Shown here piece after piece: positions 59,880 through 60,052 of a DNA stretch of 60,052 nt. The stretch lies in assembly GCA_947383005.1 (NCBI GenBank), contig CANDBT010000029.1, forward strand, positions 1 through 60,052, written 5' to 3'. Under the pieces are notes generated by a model, which was given only the letters and a program-made list of their open reading frames with translations, was not told the DNA's origin and searched no databases. The stretch's first letter is position 1. Every line of letters begins with the position of its first letter. The translations under genes were made by a program, and so were the position numbers. This DNA comes from an uncultured bacterium. GTDB taxonomy: Bacteria > Bacillota > Clostridia > Lachnospirales > Lachnospiraceae.

Positions 59880-60052
59880 TGGTATAATCTCGACAGAGAT
59901 TATACCAGCGCCAGTTCGCGTCCGACCAGAGGGAGGACAAACGCCTAAGCGAACTGTGCGCATCCCCCAGAGGGGAAGATATCCGAAGGATATATTGATA
60001 ATCTCGACAGAGATTATACCAGCGCCAGTTCGCGTCCGACCAGAGGGAGGAC
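59880..60052 (+). repeat. TGGTATAAT hairpin repeats in tandem, reaching the window edge
   Basis: A 55-base segment is repeated exactly at 59884-59938 and 59998-60052, a period of 114. Each has the hairpin TAATCTC-GACA-GAGATTA then ACCAGCGCCAGTTCGCG and ACCAGAGGGAGGAC. The spacer holds AGCGAACTGTGCGC, nearly the reverse complement of GCGCCAGTTCGC, and a small GATATCC/GGATAT hairpin. The array may continue past the window. Confidence 0.7.

Noticed and set aside
1-60052. tRNA, rRNA, transposase, integrase or phage genes
   Set aside because: None recognised on either strand; the repeats found have no associated transposase within the window.

Overview
The window looks like chromosome of a low-to-mid GC Gram-positive anaerobe of the Clostridia, most likely Lachnospiraceae. 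The support is indirect: strong AGGAGG-type ribosome sites, sigma-A promoters of the TTGACA/TATAAT kind, lipoprotein-anchored ABC binding proteins, a clostridial FchA plus FolD pair, and serine/threonine kinases and FHA proteins with type VII secretion genes. No rRNA, tRNA, CRISPR array, transposase or prophage gene was found.

Layout. 0.4-7.7 kb: an amidohydrolase, a ribose-type ABC importer (lipoprotein, double ATPase, two permeases) and an iron alcohol dehydrogenase. 7.8-12.3 kb: an ApbE flavin transferase and an orphan hybrid histidine kinase. 12.4-19.3 kb: arginine biosynthesis, with argG divergent from argC-GNAT-argJ-argB-argD; the two facing promoters have the same layout and each overlaps an ARG-box-like site. 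19.3-20.8 kb: fchA and folD. 21.3-23.4 kb: a cytidylate-kinase-like protein and an XRE regulator.

23.8-53.4 kb is the striking part: about 25 genes, nearly all co-directional, that combine a type VII (ESX/Yuk-like) secretion core with a complete Ser/Thr phosphorylation circuit. The core has a three-ATPase EssC with N-terminal FHA domains, a YukD ubiquitin-like protein, and six small helical proteins, five of them WXG100 type. The circuit has two PP2C phosphatases, three apparently active kinases, one pseudokinase, and at least seven more FHA proteins, including an FHA-FHA-ABC transporter and an extracellular VWA protein with a cytoplasmic FHA. One kinase carries an extracytoplasmic solute-binding-protein-like domain and another carries PASTA repeats. 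Three tandem wall-binding-repeat proteins, a LytTR regulator and a secreted lipase-like protein complete it. No EsaA, EssA or EssB homologue was recognised. My reading is that extracellular ligands (a small solute and cell wall) are sensed by kinases which phosphorylate FHA partners to control a type VII export machine. The parts are visible in sequence; the circuit is inference.

54.7-59.8 kb: a HAD phosphatase, endonuclease IV, a LUD-domain protein, a DUF2752/TM2 pair and an amino-acid-type binding lipoprotein.

The intergenic DNA is unusually rich in dispersed structured repeats of at least five families. Several copies keep their base pairing while the stem sequence changes, which suggests selection on folded RNA or single-stranded DNA. 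They sit mostly at operon borders and in 5' leaders.
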